From assembly GCF_004320535.1 (NCBI RefSeq), contig NZ_SIHY01000002.1, positions 62,001 to 126,000 on the forward strand: a DNA stretch of 64,000 nt, written 5' to 3'. Position 1 is the stretch's first letter, and each line of letters begins with the position of its first letter. A model generated the notes under the pieces. That model was not told the DNA's origin and made no database searches. It was given only the letters and a program-made list of their open reading frames with translations. Shown one piece after another: positions 25,205-34,281 of the stretch. This DNA is from Arthrobacter sp. S41. GTDB lineage: Bacteria > Actinomycetota > Actinomycetes > Actinomycetales > Micrococcaceae. Made by a program: the position numbers and the translations under genes.

Positions 25205-26665
25205 TCAGCTACGCTTCAGCGCGATTCTTGCGATCCATAACTCGGCCAGATCTTTACTCGATTTCAGGTTTCTGCCGGTCAGCTGTTCGATTCGCCCGAT
25301 TCGGTAGCTCAAGGTCTGGCGGTGGATCCCCAACTTCGCTGAGGTTTCAATCCAGTTTCGGTTTTCATCGAGGTAAGCGCAGAGCGTATCGATCAGGCTC
25401 TGTTCAGAGGAACCGGCCTGACGTAGCGGCCCCAAGACGCGTTCCACAATTTCTTTGGCTTGGCTTTCGGACTTCGGAGCTAAGGAAAAACTGACTTCGT
25501 CATAACGCACAATTCCGGTTTTCGGGCCGTCCGACGATTCGTAGGCTACCTGTGCTCGAAGTAGCCCATCTTTGACCCCACCAAGGTTGGTGATGGTCGG
25601 CGAGATGCCAATTCCAATGCCATGGTATTCGCTCAAACTTTGAAGCACCGGCAAGTCCGCAGAGCGTACGAGTGACGCGTAGTAACCATTTTGTATATGA
25701 CTGGCGTGGGCGATACCGGCCAAGCTCAAGGATGAAAAGACCAGCTCTTCATTGTTCGTGGAGGTAATGGCCACCATGAGGTCTTGAACTGGTTGTCCAA
25801 GTTGGGTGGCATCGCGTACCAAACGGTCTTGCGGAGTACTGCTCTCCAGCGAGTCAGGGAGCAAGTGTCGGCGCTGATGCGCCAATCCAAGGGCGGTATG
25901 AGTCCGGCGATTAACTTCCCCGGCGATGACCTGACTTAGATGGGTCATGGTGAAAGAATCCAGCATAGAGCCAGGGCTTTCTTCCACAAGTAACACCGTG
26001 GAGCGTTGCGTCGGAAGGCTCCACACCGAAAGTTCTCCCCCGCGCAATGAACCCATGCGGTTGATCATCCCTTGCCCATAAGGCAAGACCTCAGATGCCA
26101 ACTTCTTGATCTCTGAACTATCTACGGTGAGCGATCCAGGAAGTACATCAACACCGGTAGCTACATCCACTGCCGTCATGGCAACCTTGAAGACACTCTC
26201 CAGTTGTTGCGCAAAGCCAGAAGGGTGTTCGTACTCGCCCAGGGCTGCCCGATACAAATGGTTCAGCGTCATCAGCTGCTGCGCTTGGTTACTCTTGTTG
26301 GCTGCCGCGACCATGCGCACGATGCTGGCAAACGGAACTGCACGTTTCATCAACATCACCGGAAGCCCGAGATGGTTCGCCGTCTCTAGTGCTTCGGGAT
26401 GCAGCTGTGGTGCTAGGTCGTTATCCTCGACCACCACTCCGCAAAGGCCAGCGCGTTCCAGACGGCGGATGAACTCAACTTGTTCCTGCGCATCATTGGG
26501 TACACAGTGACCGATGGTCATCAACAGTTCGTTCTGTCCCAGCCAACGGTAGGGGTCTGGCAATTCGCAGCTATGGGCCCAGAGGATTTCTCGATTGATC
26601 CCCTCGGATCCTGCGATCAGCCGGCATCCGGTGGCTTCCATAGCGAGTAGGTCAGAAATGATCAT
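25205..26665 (-). CDS. PucR-family transcriptional regulator
   Basis: About 486 residues from ATG 26665. The N-terminal purine-catabolism-regulator domain reads IISDLLAMEATGCRLIAG and continues to about residue 125. A central GGDEF-like/CdaR region follows. The C-terminal helix-turn-helix (WIETSAKLGIHRQTLSYRIGR) is of the PucR HTH_30 type. Regulators of this family respond to nitrogen-compound availability. It lies downstream of the POT transporter gene on the same strand, behind a hairpin, so it may control peptide uptake; that is inferred from position only. Confidence 0.88.
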   Translation of the reverse strand: MIISDLLAMEATGCRLIAGSEGINREILWAHSCELPDPYRWLGQNELLMTIGHCVPNDAQEQVEFIRRLERAGLCGVVVEDNDLAPQLHPEALETANHLGLPVMLMKRAVPFASIVRMVAAANKSNQAQQLMTLNHLYRAALGEYEHPSGFAQQLESVFKVAMTAVDVATGVDVLPGSLTVDSSEIKKLASEVLPYGQGMINRMGSLRGGELSVWSLPTQRSTVLLVEESPGSMLDSFTMTHLSQVIAGEVNRRTHTALGLAHQRRHLLPDSLESSTPQDRLVRDATQLGQPVQDLMVAITSTNNEELVFSSLSLAGIAHASHIQNGYYASLVRSADLPVLQSLSEYHGIGIGISPTITNLGGVKDGLLRAQVAYESSDGPKTGIVRYDEVSFSLAPKSESQAKEIVERVLGPLRQAGSSEQSLIDTLCAYLDENRNWIETSAKLGIHRQTLSYRIGRIEQLTGRNLKSSKDLAELWIARIALKRS

Positions 26666-26805
26666 CTGAGCCTGCCGCCTCTGCCGGGGCGCAGAGCTGC
26701 GCAATCTTTCTCAACTGAAGCCATGCCTTCAACCGTACCTTTGCCCCTCAGCAAAAGTAGACAAAATTCCTGTGCAGTTCTTCACCCGAACTATCTGCGG
26801 ATACA

Positions 26806-26843
26806 ACAAAGCCCGTCGGATCAATTAATCCAACGGGCTTTGT
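26806..26843 (-). terminator. terminator after the POT transporter gene
   Basis: An 11-bp stem ACAAAGCCCGT / ACGGGCTTTGT (26806-26816 with 26833-26843), extended inward by GGAT/ATCC. The minus strand continues TTTGTTGT. Confidence 0.7.
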
Positions 26844-26880
26844 GGTGGTTCTAGCCTGTGGAGGTTTTAGACTGAGATGC

Positions 26881-28389
26881 TTAGAGCCCGGCGTACAGGT
26901 TTTCCTGTAGCTTCCGGCGGAAGATCCACAGTACGATACCGACAATCACGCCGGCACCAATGATGCAGATGAAGTACGAGTAATCGCTGATGACGGTGTA
27001 GAGCTGGCCGAAGAGTCCGGAGAAAGCCGAGCCTAGGGACAGGGTCAAGAAGTTCAATCCGACCATTTGTGAACGGAAGCGCTCAGGACCGATACGGGTA
27101 GCCAGTGAAAGGCTTATCGGTCCAACGAAGACTTCCGAAGCACCGGCAGCCATCATGACAAGCACGATGAGCAACAGCGGGATCAATGCGCCTTCATACA
27201 TCTTGAGCACAAGGAGCATGATGATGTACGCGCAACCCATGTGGAACATGCCAACCGCAAACTTGGACGGTGCACCCGGACCGCTGTTTCCCGATTTGTC
27301 CCAGAAGTAGGTGACAAATGGGGTAATCAGCACTGCAGCGAACTGCGCAAGCATGGTGATCCAAGCAACCGGAACGCTCCACCCGGCAATGACGAGGTCA
27401 ACGCGTTCGGAAATCAGGATTGCAATGGTGGTTGATTGCTGGAACAGCAGGCCAAAGAAGAGGCCACCAGCCAGGAACAACGGAAGGTAGGCGCTCACAC
27501 GACGCTTCTCGTCCTTGGTGACTTCCTTGCTGCCAAGCATCATGATGAAGTACCACGCGGCGCTAGCCAGAATCAGCACAGTGGTGATGGCAGACAGCGA
27601 TGAGGCAGGGAGCAATCCCGAAGACAAGATGACGATAATGGCCAACAAGACCACCACGGCAATGATGCTCAGACGCACCAGCTTGGACTTTTCGATGGGG
27701 CGTTCAACAACACCAGACTTCGCTGGAAGCTTGGCCATGGACGCCATATATACGCCCAACGAAACCAACATACCGATTGCTGCCAAGCCGAAGCCTACGT
27801 GGAATCCCCACTCGTTCTGGGCGAAGCCCGAAGCCAGTGGTCCGGTGACGGCACCCATGTTGATGGCCAGGTAGAAGTAGGCAAATCCTACGTCTCGACG
27901 ACCTTCATCTTGGCCTTCAACGGCGAGTCCAACGATGTTAGTGATGTTGGTTTTCAGTGCGCCGGTACCCAAGATGATCAAGCCCAGGCCAATAGCCAAG
28001 CCGGTCATTCCTGAGATGAAGGCCAATGCGACGTGACCGGCGGCGATGATGATGCCACCGATGAATACCATCCACTTTGGGCTGATGACTCGTTCGCCCA
28101 TCCACGAACCGAGCAGCTGAGCCAAGTAGACCGAACCACCGTAGGCGCCAACGATGCCCGATGCGGACGCCGCGTCAATTCCTAGGCCGCCTTCGGAGGC
28201 GGTGTACAGAAGGTAGAAGGTCAGGATGCCGTTGAGACCGTAGAACGAAAAACGTTCCCAGAATTCGGTAAAGGCTAGCGTGCCTACGCCGCGTGGTACG
28301 CGTGGCTTATCGCTACTATCTGCCGTCGCCGAGGCGGCCTCGGCTTGTTCTAATCTCGGATCTTGCTCGTCGAGTTCAGTGTTTGGCAT
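26881..28389 (-). CDS. POT-family proton-dependent oligopeptide transporter
   Basis: A 502-residue importer of di- and tripeptides with about fourteen hydrophobic segments. The family signature in helix 1 reads EFWERFSFYGLNGIL (ExxERF). A second signature in helices 4-5 (GLGLIILGTGALKTNITNIVG) and FAYFYLAINMGAVTGP follow. ATG 28389 is chosen since the upstream 40 codons are unlike the family; GGAG lies about 12 bases before it. It is probably monocistronic, with a hairpin between it and the PucR gene. Confidence 0.92.
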   Translation of the reverse strand: MPNTELDEQDPRLEQAEAASATADSSDKPRVPRGVGTLAFTEFWERFSFYGLNGILTFYLLYTASEGGLGIDAASASGIVGAYGGSVYLAQLLGSWMGERVISPKWMVFIGGIIIAAGHVALAFISGMTGLAIGLGLIILGTGALKTNITNIVGLAVEGQDEGRRDVGFAYFYLAINMGAVTGPLASGFAQNEWGFHVGFGLAAIGMLVSLGVYMASMAKLPAKSGVVERPIEKSKLVRLSIIAVVVLLAIIVILSSGLLPASSLSAITTVLILASAAWYFIMMLGSKEVTKDEKRRVSAYLPLFLAGGLFFGLLFQQSTTIAILISERVDLVIAGWSVPVAWITMLAQFAAVLITPFVTYFWDKSGNSGPGAPSKFAVGMFHMGCAYIIMLLVLKMYEGALIPLLLIVLVMMAAGASEVFVGPISLSLATRIGPERFRSQMVGLNFLTLSLGSAFSGLFGQLYTVISDYSYFICIIGAGVIVGIVLWIFRRKLQENLYAGL

Positions 28390-28849
28390 TGTGGTCGGTC
28401 TCCGCTTTCCAAAAATGTGAAGATCAGCCTTGGCCCATAGGCACCGCGAAAAGCTCGCAGAAGCGTACTGCTCTACGAACGCGACATTGCGACTTTCCGT
28501 GTTTCTCAAAGCTCATTTGTTACCCGACTCACTCTAGAGTCTTGAAGGTGCCCCAACCCTCATACAGATCAACAAAAGCTTGGGCAACAACTATCCAATG
28601 AAACAAGAGGTGCGTCACAAGCATTTTGGTGAGTGCCGAAAATTCGGTCTTTTTCAGGGTTCGCTCAGAGATGCGAGGGCGAGCGAAAACCGAGTCACTA
28701 AGTGCCACGGTTCACATTAAATTTTGGCCAGAAGGGCCAAGATCCCCGAGATAACTTCAGATTTGCTCAAAACAGGAACAGGCCATGCCGGGCCGCCCCT
28801 GTTCTCTACAGGTTCAACCCGCGCGCGGCTTGGCGCAAAACTAGTTTGT
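28390..28849. other. 460-base intergenic region with several small dyads
   Basis: No convincing gene. CCGAA-AA-TTCGG at 28636-28647 and TTCGCTC/GAGCGAA at 28660-28687 lie in the upstream region of the POT gene and could be operator sites. A hairpin at 28776-28804 probably ends the lipoprotein gene. Confidence 0.4.
28776..28804 (-). terminator. hairpin downstream of the small lipoprotein gene
   Basis: Stem GAACAGG / CCTGTTC with a GC-rich loop, followed on the minus strand by CTGTTTTG; 46 bases after the lipoprotein stop. Confidence 0.5.
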
Positions 28850-29233
28850 TTAGGACTCGTCGAGGTATCCACGCTTTGCAGCGTCATCACATACTGGCGT
28901 CTTGTGTTCCGGGTCAATCGAAGAACAAGCTAGGTAGGCAGAGTTCGCCGCTTCTTCAACACTCAACTCTTCGTAACCCACGGAGCCCGGATTGTACGAA
29001 ACTGCGGTGCTCCATTCGTCCAAGTCCTTGCATGCGTCTAAGCCCTTGGCTTCAGCCTCTTTGATCTTGGTTTCGGAGGCATCTTTATCTGACCAAGTCT
29101 TGTTCTGTGCCGAGATGGCATCTTGGCATCCCTGAGAGATGGTGGCCGTTCTGGCCGAATCTAGATCCGCGCATCCGCTGGTTGAGCAAATAATGAAGGC
29201 TACTACGGCAGCTGAGGAAAGAACTTTGCGCAT
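28850..29233 (-). CDS. small cysteine-containing lipoprotein, unknown function
   Basis: 127 residues from ATG 29233 (Met7 of the longest frame). The signal core SSAAVVAFIIC ends in STSGCADL, giving a possible lipid-modified Cys. The mature part is acidic and has four further Cys residues (QGCQ, DACK, LACS, VCDD), possibly two disulfides. It resembles no family I can name. It lies behind luxS on the same strand, but a terminator separates them. The coherent signal peptide supports coding. Confidence 0.65.
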   Translation of the reverse strand: MRKVLSSAAVVAFIICSTSGCADLDSARTATISQGCQDAISAQNKTWSDKDASETKIKEAEAKGLDACKDLDEWSTAVSYNPGSVGYEELSVEEAANSAYLACSSIDPEHKTPVCDDAAKRGYLDES

Positions 29234-29316
29234 ATCAACCATGCTACCCAAAGCACCTAGGGTTTGGCTGAGACGGTGCGCCCCATTGATTTATTCGTGG
29301 CCTGCAAAACGCAAAA

Positions 29317-29351
29317 GATCTCGTGCTTCTCCGTAGAAGAAGCACGAGATC
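29317..29351 (-). terminator. luxS terminator
   Basis: A 14-bp perfect stem GATCTCGTGCTTCT with complement at 29338-29351 and a 7-base loop, followed on the minus strand by TTTTGCGTTTTG. Confidence 0.88.
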
Positions 29352-29372
29352 CCGAGAAAATTAGCGAGCTAT

Positions 29373-29864
29373 TTATGCAAGCTTGGAACGCTTGAAGGCA
29401 TCAAGGCTAATTCCTTGTTCCAGAATTACCTTGGCCCATTCGCGTGCCGAGTGCAGCGAGTGGTCGCGGTAGTTACCGCAGCTCTTTGCTTCGGTGCCTG
29501 GAACATCGTCCCAGGTGATCTTCTCTGCAATGTCTTCCAACGAGCTTTTGACCGCTGCAGCGACCTCTGCTGGCTCGGGCTCGCCCCACAAGATCATGTG
29601 GAAGCCGGTACGGCAGCCGAATGGGGAGAAATCAATCAGGCCATCGATGCGGGTGCGCAGTAGTCCGGCCATGGTGTGCTCAATCGTGTGCAGACCAGCG
29701 GTAGGGATTTCACCGTGGTTTGGCTGCACAAAGCGGATGTCGTAATTGGTGATTGCATCGCCCTTAGGCCCACGCTCAACTCCAATTTTTCGCACGTAGG
29801 GCGCTTTGACCTTGGTGTGATCCAAGGCAAAGCTTTCAACTTCAGCAAGTTCAATATCACTCAT
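29373..29864 (-). CDS. luxS: S-ribosylhomocysteine lyase LuxS
   Basis: Splits S-ribosylhomocysteine into homocysteine and the precursor of autoinducer 2. At 163 residues it has the family length. The metal site is HTIEH at residues 59-63, with the zinc ligand Cys129 in AKSCGN, and catalytic Cys84 in SPFGCRTGF. It is divergent, by 125 bases, from a nucleosidase gene whose product makes its substrate, so both halves of S-adenosylhomocysteine recycling share one promoter region. LuxS occurs in only part of the Actinobacteria. Confidence 0.96.
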   Translation of the reverse strand: MSDIELAEVESFALDHTKVKAPYVRKIGVERGPKGDAITNYDIRFVQPNHGEIPTAGLHTIEHTMAGLLRTRIDGLIDFSPFGCRTGFHMILWGEPEPAEVAAAVKSSLEDIAEKITWDDVPGTEAKSCGNYRDHSLHSAREWAKVILEQGISLDAFKRSKLA

Positions 29865-29989
29865 GAATAAAGTGTATCCGTTGTGCCTACCGAGAATCGA
29901 TGCCTGTTAATGAGTCGTAACCGGTAGACTTCTTAGGACGTTCGGGTGCAGTAATCTACCCGAGCTGACTTCATTTAGAGGGGAAATTC

Positions 29990-30550
29990 ATGTCGGATCA
30001 GAAGTCCTTGCTCGTCTTTGCGCATCAAGACGAAGCAGTAGCCTTTGCAGATGTAGAACACCTGATTTCAGGCGTCGGCAAGATCAATGCATCGGTTGCT
30101 CTGGCAGGCGCCCTTGCTGACGGAAATATCAAGAATGTCATCGTTCTGGGTACCGCTGGTGTTGTGGGACATGCAGGCGAAGACCGTCCAAGCCTTGAGA
30201 CCATCTACCAGGTCACGAAACTCATCCAGCATGATTTCCCATTGCCTTCGGCGGACGTAGATCCCACCGGCGAGATCGTTCTGCCCGACTTCCAAGCCGT
30301 GATGGCTACTGGTGACGTGTTTGTATCAAATGATGAGCAGCGCGTTCACATCAAGGAGCTCGGTGCTTCCTTGGTGGACATGGAAGGCTACGCCTACGCC
30401 AGCATCTGCCAGCGCTTTGATATTCCGCTGCAGATCTTCAAGATTCCATCTGACTACGCTGACGACTCGGCATCCATTGATGAGTGGGACGAGATCGCTA
30501 AGCAGAAGAGCGTTGCACTACGCGAGTTCTACGACAAGAACTTGGTCTAA
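29990..30550 (+). CDS. 5'-methylthioadenosine/S-adenosylhomocysteine nucleosidase-like protein
   Basis: Probably releases adenine from S-adenosylhomocysteine, giving the LuxS substrate. The 186 residues carry the PNP/UDP fold phrases SGVGKINASVAL, VLGTAGVVG, VMATGDVFVS, LVDMEGYAYA (ribose-binding Met131/Glu132) and the catalytic Asp in KIPSDYADD. It is some 40 residues shorter than the E. coli Pfs type: the N-terminus is cropped, and the region that carries the usual general-base Glu reads only VFAHQDEAV. AGAGGGG lies before ATG. The divergent luxS supports the role. Another nucleoside hydrolase or phosphorylase activity remains possible. Confidence 0.85.
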   Translation: MSDQKSLLVFAHQDEAVAFADVEHLISGVGKINASVALAGALADGNIKNVIVLGTAGVVGHAGEDRPSLETIYQVTKLIQHDFPLPSADVDPTGEIVLPDFQAVMATGDVFVSNDEQRVHIKELGASLVDMEGYAYASICQRFDIPLQIFKIPSDYADDSASIDEWDEIAKQKSVALREFYDKNLV

Positions 30551-30565
30551 GCACTAAGTTCTCTG

Positions 30566-30614
30566 AAACGCACCGGATCTTTGAACCACATGGTTTTTAG
30601 CTCCGGTGCGTTTT
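30566..30614 (+). terminator. nucleosidase gene terminator
   Basis: A 12-bp stem AAACGCACCGGA / TCCGGTGCGTTT with an inner AACCA/TGGTT hairpin, then TTTTGTGTTTTT. Confidence 0.85.
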
Positions 30615-30669
30615 GTGTTTTTGCTGAATACCACAAGCCAAGAAATCCCAGCGGCGCTGCAGTGGGTAT

Positions 30670-30712
30670 AAAAAACCTCGGTCCCCCACCAAGTGGAGAA
30701 CCGAGGTTTTTT
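30670..30712 (-). terminator. pnp terminator
   Basis: Stem AAAAAACCTCGG / CCGAGGTTTTTT (30670-30681 with 30701-30712), with CCAC/GTGG in the loop. The T-run on the minus strand fits the end of pnp, 16 bases after its stop; it could also act from the other side. Confidence 0.88.
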
Positions 30713-30727
30713 GATGGAGTCTAGAAA

Positions 30728-32953
30728 CTACTCTGCAGCAGCTTCTTCGTCCTCTTCAACAACTGGAGCCAGCGACAACTTGCCACGGTCATCAATCTTG
30801 GTGATCTCAACCTGTAGCTTCTGGCCAACGCCGACAACGTCTTCGACGTCCTCAACACGCTTGCCATCGTTGATCTTGCGCAGCTCAGAGATGTGCAGCA
30901 GACCGTCCTTGCCAGGAGTCAATGAAACGAACGCACCGAAGGTGGTCAGCTTCACGACGGTACCCAGGTAACGCTCGCCAACCTCAGGAACCTGAGGGTT
31001 AGCAATAGCATTAATGGCCGAGCGGGCAGCTTCAGCGGCTTCGCCACCGGTTGCGCCGATCAGCACGGTGCCATCATCTTCAATCGAGATGTCAGCGCCG
31101 GTGTCTTCCTGGATCTGGTTGATCATCTTGCCCTTAGGGCCGATGACTTCACCGATCTTATCCACTGGAATCTTCACGGAGATGATTCGTGGAGCGTTGA
31201 CGTTCAGCTCATCTGGAGTATCGATGGCCTGGTTCAGCACGTTCAGGATGTGCAGGCGAGCTTCACGAGCCTGGGTCAGCGCAGCGGCCAGAACCGAAGC
31301 TGGAATACCATCCAACTTGGTGTCCAACTGGATTGCGGTAACAAACTCAGAAGTACCGGCAACCTTGAAGTCCATGTCACCCATGGCATCTTCGGCACCG
31401 AGGATATCGGTCAGGGCAGCGTAACGGGTTTCGCCGTTGACGGTGTCCGAAACCAGACCCATAGCGATACCGGCGACTGGTGCCTTCAGTGGCACACCAG
31501 CGTTCAGCAGCGACAGGGTCGAAGCGCAAACCGAGCCCATGGAGGTCGAGCCGTTGGAGCCCAGTGCCTCAGAGACCTGACGGATTGCGTATGGGAATTC
31601 CTCACGGCTTGGCAACACTGGAACCAGTGCGCGCTCTGCCAGTGCACCGTGGCCGATTTCGCGGCGCTTTGGTGAACCAACACGGCCGGTTTCACCGGTC
31701 GAGTATGGAGGGAAGTTGTAGTTGTGCATGTAACGCTTGGACTTCACTGGGGACAGCGAGTCAATCTGCTGTTCCATCTTCAGCATGTTCAAGGTGGTTA
31801 CGCCCATGATCTGGGTTTCGCCACGCTCGAAGATTGCCGAACCGTGAACGCGAGGCAGAACCTCAACCTCGGCGGAGAGCTGACGGATGTCAGCCAATCC
31901 ACGTCCGTCGATACGGATCTGATCGGTCAAGATGCGCTGGCGCACGATGTGCTTGGTGACTGCGCCGAAGGCCTTGGAGATCTCGCCCTCACGGCCAGCG
32001 AAGGTGTTGCCTTCACCGGTCAGAGATGCAAGAACTTCGTCCTTGTAAGCGCTAGCAGCGTTGTCGCGCTCCTGCTTGTCAGCGATGGTGTAGATTTCAG
32101 CCAAGCGGGTCGAAGCAGCAGCTTCAACAGCAGCGAAAGCATCTTCTTCGTAATCGCGGAAGACTGGGAACTCAACGGTTTCCTTGGCAGCGCGAGCAGC
32201 CAGATCAGCCTGAGCGTCGCACAGAACCTTGATGAATGGCTTTGCAGCCTCAAGACCTTCTGCAACAACCTCTTCGGTTGGAGCCTGAGCGCCGCGTTCC
32301 TTGATCAGTTCCCAAGAGTTGTCGGTAGCTTCAGCTTCCACCATCATGATGGCAACGTCGTCGCCTGCAACACGGCCGGCAACGACCATGTTGAAGACAG
32401 CGTTCTTCAGCTCGGAGTGGCGTGGGAAAGCAACCCACTGTGCGCCGTTTCCGTCGTCAACCAGTGCAACGCGAACGCCACCGATTGGGCCGGAGAATGG
32501 CAGACCCGAAAGCTGAGTGGACATCGAGGAAGCGTTGATTGCTACAACGTCGTACAGCTCATCTGGATCGATGGACAGGACGGTAACAACAACCTGAACC
32601 TCGTTGCGCAGACCCTTGACGAAAGCTGGGCGCAGTGGGCGGTCCATCAGACGGCAAGCCAAGATGGCTTCGGTCGATGGGCGGCCTTCGCGGCGGAAGA
32701 AGCTACCTGGGATACGACCGGCAGCGTACATACGCTCTTCAACGTCCACGGTCAGTGGGAAGAAGTCGAAGCCTTCGCGTGGGTGCTTGCCGGCGGTGGT
32801 TGCCGAAAGCAATGCGGTTTCATCATCGATGTAAACCATTGCCGAACCTGCAGCTTGCTTAGCAAGGCGGCCGGTCTCGAAGCGAATGGTGCGGGTGCCG
32901 TAGCGACCGTTGTCGATCTGTGCTTCGGCGAATTGGATTTCTGGACCCTCCAT
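30728..32953 (-). CDS. pnp: polyribonucleotide nucleotidyltransferase (PNPase)
   Basis: A phosphorolytic 3'-to-5' exoribonuclease of the RNA-decay machinery, 741 residues. Two RNase PH domains (the second with [14 protein letters not shown] and [11 protein letters not shown]) flank an alpha-helical linker. A KH domain ([17 protein letters not shown]) and an S1 domain ([28 protein letters not shown]) follow, then a short acidic tail. AAAGGAG precedes ATG 32953. rpsO, often just upstream of pnp in other bacteria, is not present here; the next upstream gene is an XRE regulator. It works with RNase J, also encoded in this window. Confidence 0.96.
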   Translation of the reverse strand: MEGPEIQFAEAQIDNGRYGTRTIRFETGRLAKQAAGSAMVYIDDETALLSATTAGKHPREGFDFFPLTVDVEERMYAAGRIPGSFFRREGRPSTEAILACRLMDRPLRPAFVKGLRNEVQVVVTVLSIDPDELYDVVAINASSMSTQLSGLPFSGPIGGVRVALVDDGNGAQWVAFPRHSELKNAVFNMVVAGRVAGDDVAIMMVEAEATDNSWELIKERGAQAPTEEVVAEGLEAAKPFIKVLCDAQADLAARAAKETVEFPVFRDYEEDAFAAVEAAASTRLAEIYTIADKQERDNAASAYKDEVLASLTGEGNTFAGREGEISKAFGAVTKHIVRQRILTDQIRIDGRGLADIRQLSAEVEVLPRVHGSAIFERGETQIMGVTTLNMLKMEQQIDSLSPVKSKRYMHNYNFPPYSTGETGRVGSPKRREIGHGALAERALVPVLPSREEFPYAIRQVSEALGSNGSTSMGSVCASTLSLLNAGVPLKAPVAGIAMGLVSDTVNGETRYAALTDILGAEDAMGDMDFKVAGTSEFVTAIQLDTKLDGIPASVLAAALTQAREARLHILNVLNQAIDTPDELNVNAPRIISVKIPVDKIGEVIGPKGKMINQIQEDTGADISIEDDGTVLIGATGGEAAEAARSAINAIANPQVPEVGERYLGTVVKLTTFGAFVSLTPGKDGLLHISELRKINDGKRVEDVEDVVGVGQKLQVEITKIDDRGKLSLAPVVEEDEEAAAE

Positions 32954-32971
32954 TAAGGGGGTTCTCCTTTC

Positions 32972-33119
32972 GTTCGCTCCCAGCTAGGTGGATAAGCGAA
33001 CCGTGTGGCCCTACCCAGATCTGGTCTTCGATCGAGACTCGCGCTAGCGTGCGATAAGCACTTGAGCGAAAGCCACTACCGAGGACCGCGAAGCTGGCGG
33101 TCGGGACCAACGGTTGGTC
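32972..33119 (-). promoter_or_regulatory. structured pnp leader (three hairpins)
   Basis: GTTCGCT/AGCGAAC (32972-32978 with 32995-33001) stands directly above the pnp ribosome site. GACCGC/GCGGTC (33084-33089 with 33097-33102) and GACCAAC-G-GTTGGTC (33105-33119) lie further upstream in the 295-base gap. Leader hairpins mediate pnp autocontrol in enterobacteria; whether that applies here is inferred. Confidence 0.4.
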
Positions 33120-33248
33120 AGCCCTGGGAGTTATTTTCATTCGGGGTCTGCATAGAACATGCTGACCCAAGTACTAGCCTACCGGGAATTGGCCAAAGCT
33201 GCAGATCTCGACTGGCCAGCCCAAACTGAGAACATCATCATGATCCGC

Positions 33249-34148
33249 TTAGCTACTGCGCGCAGACTTCTCTTCTGGCGCGCAAGTCCAACTGGAAAGC
33301 ATCTTTAGACTCTCTTCGCTCACAGATCCTGGCTCAGCAACATAAATGCTCATTTCGTGGGCAGCACGCGGTAGCTGGGCGATGCCGAAGGAACGGTAGG
33401 CCAGATCCAAACGACCAACCGCAGGATGTTGCAGCCGCTTGATGCCCTCATGGGTGAAGCGGATGTTGTGTGTGGCCCACAGTGTTCTAAAGTCGTCGCT
33501 GAGTGTGGATAGCTCGCCAATGAGATCTTGCAACGCCTTATCGTTGGGCTCGCGTCCGGCCTCGGCGCGAAGAAGTGCCGCGGTCGCAGCTGCGCCAGCT
33601 TCCCAATCAAGGAAGAACTCCTTGGCTGCTGGGTCCAAGAAATGGAACCTTGCAAAGTTAGCGTGTGCGTTGGCTTTGGTGGTGTCACTGTTAAGCATGG
33701 GCGCGTGCAAGGCCCGGCCCAAGCTGTTTGACGCCACAACATCTAATCGCCCGTTTCGGACGAAGGTCGCCGAGAGTGTGGCTGAGTCCATAAACCACTG
33801 CACCGAGGGCGAGATCGGATCAACCTTTTTACGCCTCGCGGGTTTACTTGCGCTCCCCCGGGCGGTCTGAGCCAGCTCCAGCAAATAAATGCGCTCTTCT
33901 TCATTTAGCCGCAGTGCGGTGGCCACGGCGAGCAACACTTCTTCTGAGACGCCTGAAATGTTGCCCTTTTCTAGTCGGGCGTACCATTCGGGACTGACCC
34001 CGGCGAGCACTGCAACTTCTTCCCGGCGTAGCCCAGGGACCCGACGCCGAGTCCCCACAGCGAACCCAACTTCTTCGGGACGGATACGGGCGCGACGGCT
34101 AGTGAGGAAGTCTTTGATGTTGCTGCGCTGGTTTTTCGGGTCGGTCAT
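33249..34148 (-). CDS. XRE-family regulator with MmyB-like ligand-binding domain
   Basis: A 299-residue transcription factor. The N-terminal helix-turn-helix includes RRRVPGLRREEVAVLAGVSPEWYARLEKG, read in two halves at about residues 33-62. A C-terminal MmyB/PAS-like domain (about 110-280) contains LGRALHAPM, ANFARFHFLDP and LDLAYRSFGI, as in actinobacterial regulators that bind fatty-acid-like ligands and often sit next to oxidoreductase or efflux genes. It is divergent from an MFS transporter gene by 133 bases, so it probably controls that gene. Confidence 0.88.
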   Translation of the reverse strand: MTDPKNQRSNIKDFLTSRRARIRPEEVGFAVGTRRRVPGLRREEVAVLAGVSPEWYARLEKGNISGVSEEVLLAVATALRLNEEERIYLLELAQTARGSASKPARRKKVDPISPSVQWFMDSATLSATFVRNGRLDVVASNSLGRALHAPMLNSDTTKANAHANFARFHFLDPAAKEFFLDWEAGAAATAALLRAEAGREPNDKALQDLIGELSTLSDDFRTLWATHNIRFTHEGIKRLQHPAVGRLDLAYRSFGIAQLPRAAHEMSIYVAEPGSVSEESLKMLSSWTCAPEEKSARSS

Positions 34149-34281
34149 GTTTTAAAGGTAAGTCAGGATTGAAGTTTTTCGGGGGTACAACCAGTGCCCC
34201 TATAAACGCAACCTTTCTCGCATAGCTCCAGTCACGGTGTAATGGATATGGAAAGATTCCTTCTTATAGAACAGGACGTTG

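Noticed and set aside
28390-28849. Riboswitch or small RNA in the POT/lipoprotein gap
   Set aside because: Only isolated small dyads are seen; no known riboswitch core could be recognised.
31724-32956. 410-codon open frame antisense to pnp
   Set aside because: It mirrors the pnp frame exactly, has a Cys/Trp/His-rich product with no domain, and exists because of GC-biased third positions in pnp.
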